From assembly GCA_002104905.1 (NCBI GenBank), contig MCFE01000823.1, positions 1 through 33,173 on the forward strand: 33,173 bases of DNA. Direction: 5' to 3'. This DNA is from Basidiobolus meristosporus CBS 931.73 (lineage: Eukaryota; Basidiobolomycota; Basidiobolomycetes; Basidiobolales; Basidiobolaceae). The position numbers and the translations under genes were made by a program. Shown piece by piece: positions 29,835 to 33,173 of the stretch (its first letter is position 1; every line of letters starts with the position of its first letter). The notes under the pieces were generated by a model. It was not told where the DNA came from and did no database searches. It saw only the letters and a program-made list of their open reading frames with translations.

Positions 29835-30905
29835 TGTAGTGGGGTGACAGTGACACCCACTGACAGATGTGCTCATTCCCTTATTTTCTACTTCCCTATA
29901 TCTCTACTACACTTATTTTAGTTTTATCCCATTTGTCTTACCCAATCAGTACTATCCCATAAGCCGGTTGACTATCACACCTGCTTACCTTATTGCATAA
30001 GTTACCCCTCACTTTATGTAAGATTACTAGCTATAAGTACTTCTATATTAGGCAAGTACCCGTACCAGTACCCGTGACACATGATCAGCCCGTGTCACCA
30101 TCCCTACCATTTCCATACCATATATGGTATCCCCATGTTACACAGGTTTCAGTATACTGATTCCTGATTGGTTGGATGTGCTGTGCCTCTTAGAACCTTC
30201 TGGCACCTACTTAGAACATTCTTAGGTCATTCTGATGTCATTAAGATTTCTATTGATCTCTGGAACCTTCTGGAACACCATGATTAGTAATCACTTAGCC
30301 AGTGAGAAAAGTATATAAGGGAGGCTATCCCTCAACAATAAATCATCATCCCTTTTATCAATATACCGGCTTGTTGATTAGTGTGATCACTGCTACCTGC
30401 TGCTACCTGAACTTCCAACCCTAGACCGCAGGACACTCCCAGGAAACCGCGCTGACAGCCAACTGACCTTGGAGGCACTACTTGTGAGGAATACTCAGAG
30501 TAGGTATCTTTTATTATATTTGATTCTTTCCCAAGTTTGTTCTTGTACAGGCAAAGATACTTTTCTGTCTTTGTAACTATTGACCACAGCTGCATTCTTA
30601 TCAAGTCCCTGCTGGTGGAGTTTACAGTTGTTTTGACTTTGGAAGCTTTAGTACATTGTCATCTCAAAGGACGCTGAACCCAGCACATACTTTTGTTAAG
30701 ATGCCAACTAAGTTGGGGATTGTAGCTCAATAGTTTTCCCTTGACAAGCTTGTGGCTTTATTCCCCTTCACATTAGATTAGAGACAGAACCCAAGTATTC
30801 CTAGCAAGCTTTTGCCAGAGGTTATTGCACCCAGTGAACACCCCACACACAAAACACTTGAGAAGTGTTGGATGTATCTCTCCCTTGGACCTATACACCA
30901 CCACA
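29835..30905 (+). repeat. Gypsy 3' LTR
   Basis: 1,071 bp, the same length as the 5' LTR, with two C/T differences by eye (30873 T, 30901 C). Its promoter elements face the tnp2 gene of copy B. Confidence 0.97.
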
Positions 30906-30912
30906 GCGGCAT
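30906..30912 (-). pseudogene. Start codon region of copy B accessory gene, cut off by the gypsy element
   Basis: On the minus strand ATGCCGC gives codons 1 and 2 of the accessory gene. The rest is 7.1 kb away at 23769. Copy A reads ATGCTGCCA at this place, which agrees with the rebuilt junction. Confidence 0.7.
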
Positions 30913-31134
30913 ATATTTTGAAGTGCGTCAAACCAAAGGGGTAATAGTGTTACATATACGTGTGTATGTGGTGCCACAACTTTATTTATAATGCTTACTA
31001 TGGCAGGTCATCATTGAATCTTACATTCATGTAGGTGCAATGTCTCAAATACAAGACTGTCTTAAGTTCACATGAGTATTGACCAAAAAGTGATATAATA
31101 GCGTTACATTGTTGACGGTCAAACTGTTTGCCCC
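30913..31134. promoter_or_regulatory. Divergent 222-bp promoter region, copy B
   Basis: This is similar to 20682-20903 and of identical length. It contains TTTATTTATAATGC (TATA-like) and GATATAATAG. After the gypsy insertion it still precedes the tnp2 ATG at 31135. Confidence 0.55.
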
Positions 31135-33173
31135 ATGGACAAGACTACTTTGACTCAACGCCATAAGTGAAGAGAAAAAAGACCATGTGGCTATTGTGGC
31201 AAGCCTCTCAGCCATGAAGCACTCAGACAGCATAGGAAGTATTACAAGGATCACGGCCAGTATTTTGCCACCCAAGTCATATTTGACCATTCATTGGTCA
31301 CTACTGTACCAACATTATCTTGCCAGCCAGTTGATACTTCTATATTGGCACCTGGCTGTCTTTGTCACCTTGGGCAAACTGAGTCAGGTGAGTTTGTGAC
31401 ACCTTTAGGCTCACCTCAGCCTTCTGAATATGGCACACAGAGTGATAGCTCTGACAAGGAAGGTTCACTGATGGATTTTGAGCCTATCTCCCCTAACAAC
31501 TGCACCATGTAGGAGCCCGGTCAAATCCCTATATGCATTGAGACAACACCCGTTGAAACAAATGCCAAGGATACTTTATGGAGCCAAGTGAGCCCAGTAA
31601 TCCATCTACTGGTGAATGATGTAATGTTGTGGCTAGAGAAGTGGCGCATTTCCACTAATATCAGTAATGGGGGCTTTAAGGATTCATTACTACTTCTTGC
31701 CAAAATCATACTGGGATGCAACTTACCATGTACATGGTAAAAGTAGACAACCATCATGCAGCTGGCAACATATGATCCAGAGACTGTCCTGATTCCAGCA
31801 TGTGTTAACAGTTGCATGGCATTCACATCCAAAAATGCTACCATTGCAATGTGCCTCAATTGTCAGGGATCCACCACCATTGAGAGAAAGCATTGTTCAC
31901 ACTCCAGATATATTCCCATCATACCCTGTCTGAGGAAGCTGATGTAGTCCAACAAATATTGCAAAGCTATACAGTACTGCACTCAGTATCAATCAAGTGC
32001 AAACATATCTGATATATTTGATGGCAAACATTACAAACAGCTAAGAAGCAAGGGCTACTTTGAAGGTATGTATGACCATGCCTTTGCTTTAGCACTTGAT
32101 GGATTCTCATTAAACAAGTACTCTACCAGCAAATCCTGCTGGCCACTGATTCTCATCAATCTGAATCTGCCACCCATCTTATGGTATCAGAGCAGTAATC
32201 TGATGGTAGTCTCACTGGTATCTGGGCCTAAATCACTGTCCAACCTGGCTAGCTACTTGTATCCATTGCTGAATGAATTTTGTTTGCTTTCCAGTGGGAT
32301 AACGGTAAATGGCCATCATGTAAAAGCGCATATTATTATCTGCATTGGAGATACCCCAGCAATCAGCAAGATAGCAGGTTTTTCTGGGCACAATGGATGG
32401 TATTGCTGTCAAATGTGTGAGATCCAGGGTAATTTCTCCATAACTCACACACATTATTATTACCCAAACACCAGCACTAAGAACATCATCTTTCCACAGA
32501 GAGAACATACAGAAGTAAGCATGCAATTGCAGCAAAGTTGGCAAGCTATAAGCCATTGGCCAGAATATGGAATCAATTGGAAACCAGAGATACTTAAAAT
32601 AGAGGGTATCTGTTGGAGCAAAAGCTTTCCACTGGGAGCAATGCATTTGCTTTTCAACAATATCCCTATACTGATGACCAAGTTGTACATGGGGCATTTC
32701 AAGCTAAATGAGCCCTTTGAGATACTGGAGAAATTTGAGAGAATTGGTAAGATATTACAGAGTATCTGCTACCCTAAGTACTTCTCATAGGCTCCAACTA
32801 ATAATTATAAGCATATGCGACAATACAAATGTAAAGACTGGATGAACTGGATGTGTATTTATTCAAGTGGTATTCTGAAGCCATTCCTACCAAGAGTACA
32901 TTGGAAGCATTGGGAGTCATATGTGGACATTGTAGGAATATTTACCCAGAAGCAGATCACCAATGTCAACTTGACACATCTACAGCTGTTGCGTGAGGAG
33001 TTTGTGACAGGATTTGAGTGGCTATACTACAAACATACAGCTGAATGTGTAGATCTCTGCCACTACTGTATCTATTCTCTACTCCATCTTGCACATTGTG
33101 TGGAGAATATTGGGCCTTGCTTCACCTTTTGGAGTTTCCTATGAGCAGATGTGTGGGGAGTTAGGAAGACAAG
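31135..33173 (+). pseudogene. tnp2-type transposase, copy B, one frame with several stops, cut by window end
   Basis: One frame can be followed from the ATG at 31135 to about 33140. Stops interrupt it at 31168 (TGA), 31510 (TAG), 31738 (TAA), 31744 (TAG), 31945 (TAG) and 32788 (TAG), with a small frameshift near 33135. Domains in order: a C-G-Y-C...H...R-Q-H-R-K zinc-finger-like head; an acidic Ser/Pro linker; a W-L-E-K-W-R-I-S block; a C-L-N-C segment; an I-S-D-I-F-D-G-K-H-Y block; and the tnp2 core. The core has L-A-L-D-G-F-S, a C-W-P-L-I-L-I-N-L-N-L-P-P segment, a G-P-K motif, I-G-D-T-P-A and G-H-N-G-W-Y-C-C-Q-M-C. The tail has W-x-x-W and L-L-H-L-A blocks. This is the Transposase_21 (tnp2) layout of CACTA elements. 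The stops make it non-functional by standard decoding. Confidence 0.88.

Larger units (their letters stand above)
23770..30905 (+). mobile_element. Full-length Ty3/gypsy LTR retrotransposon with degraded gag-pol
   Basis: The element is 7,136 bp with two 1,071-bp LTRs (TGT...ACA ends), a primer site directly after the 5' LTR and a purine tract (GAGAGGGGGGTGGA) directly before the 3' LTR. The order protease, reverse transcriptase, RNase H, integrase is that of Ty3/gypsy. The LTRs differ by two C/T changes by eye, but gag-pol carries seven stop codons before its likely true end, plus one frameshift. It is inserted at codon 2 of the copy B accessory gene. Confidence 0.96.
21380..33173 (+). mobile_element. 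tnp2 (CACTA/En-Spm-like) element, copy B, split by a gypsy element and cut by window end
   Basis: The left part is 21380-23769, interrupted by the gypsy element at 23770-30905. The right part resumes at 30906 and continues past the window. It holds the accessory gene (minus) and the long tnp2 frame (plus). The left end aligns with copy A from 18289. The right end and terminal inverted repeats are outside the window, so a CACTA terminus could not be checked. Confidence 0.75.

Noticed and set aside
32182-32193. TGGTATCAGAGC, identical to the usual plant copia primer site
   Set aside because: It lies inside the conserved tnp2 coding frame (coding for W-Y-Q-S) with no LTR next to it, so it is a coincidence.

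Overview
The window looks like filamentous fungal nuclear DNA. The reasons are 58 to 60 nt GT-AG introns, TTAGGG-type telomere sequence, a fungal-style AMID-like oxidoreductase and BAHD-type transferase, and LTR retrotransposons of kinds common in fungi beside a tnp2-type (CACTA/En-Spm) transposase. I do not assign a phylum. Host genes here have zero or one intron, and the whole window shows only four convincing host protein genes and one good tRNA.

Layout. Positions 1-2,676 are gene-free and hold short repeats, including a 155-bp tandem array in which copies carry a TATA-like motif. Positions 2,677-7,363 are a complete Ty1/copia element with near-identical LTRs, a perfect 5-bp target duplication, an uninterrupted 1,323-residue polyprotein and a half-tRNA(iMet) primer site that contains the first ATG. 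It interrupts an older open frame that resembles the C-terminal tail of a LINE reverse transcriptase. Positions 7,786-9,400 hold tRNA-Lys(UUU), a decayed tRNA-Gly(UCC) and rearranged copia LTR pieces. Positions 9,432-17,246 form a CpG-richer gene island: a BAHD-type acyltransferase (minus), a secreted 3D-domain/double-psi-beta-barrel protein (plus), a secreted Cys-rich protein (plus) and an AMID/FSP1-like flavoprotein (minus). An interstitial (TTAGGG)5 tract lies between the first two. From 17,848 the sequence is again transposon-rich: a diverged copia solo LTR, then two tandem copies of a tnp2 element, the second disrupted by a complete-length Ty3/gypsy element (23,770-30,905) and running off the right edge.

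The most interesting object is the tnp2 element. In both copies the tnp2 frame (plus) is paired head-to-head with an unrecognised gene of about 690 codons (minus), and the two ATGs are separated by exactly 222 bp in each copy. The unknown protein has a coiled-coil-like stretch, a conserved middle domain and two roughly 69-residue repeats. The gypsy insertion sits at codon 2 of this gene in copy B.

The gypsy element is a paradox: by eye its 1,071-bp LTRs differ at only two positions, yet its gag-pol carries one TAA, six TGA codons and one frameshift. Four of the TGA codons fall where Arg is expected, the pattern made by CGA-to-TGA decay at CpG. Its U3 carries heat-shock-element-like GAAnnTTC motifs upstream of the TATA box.
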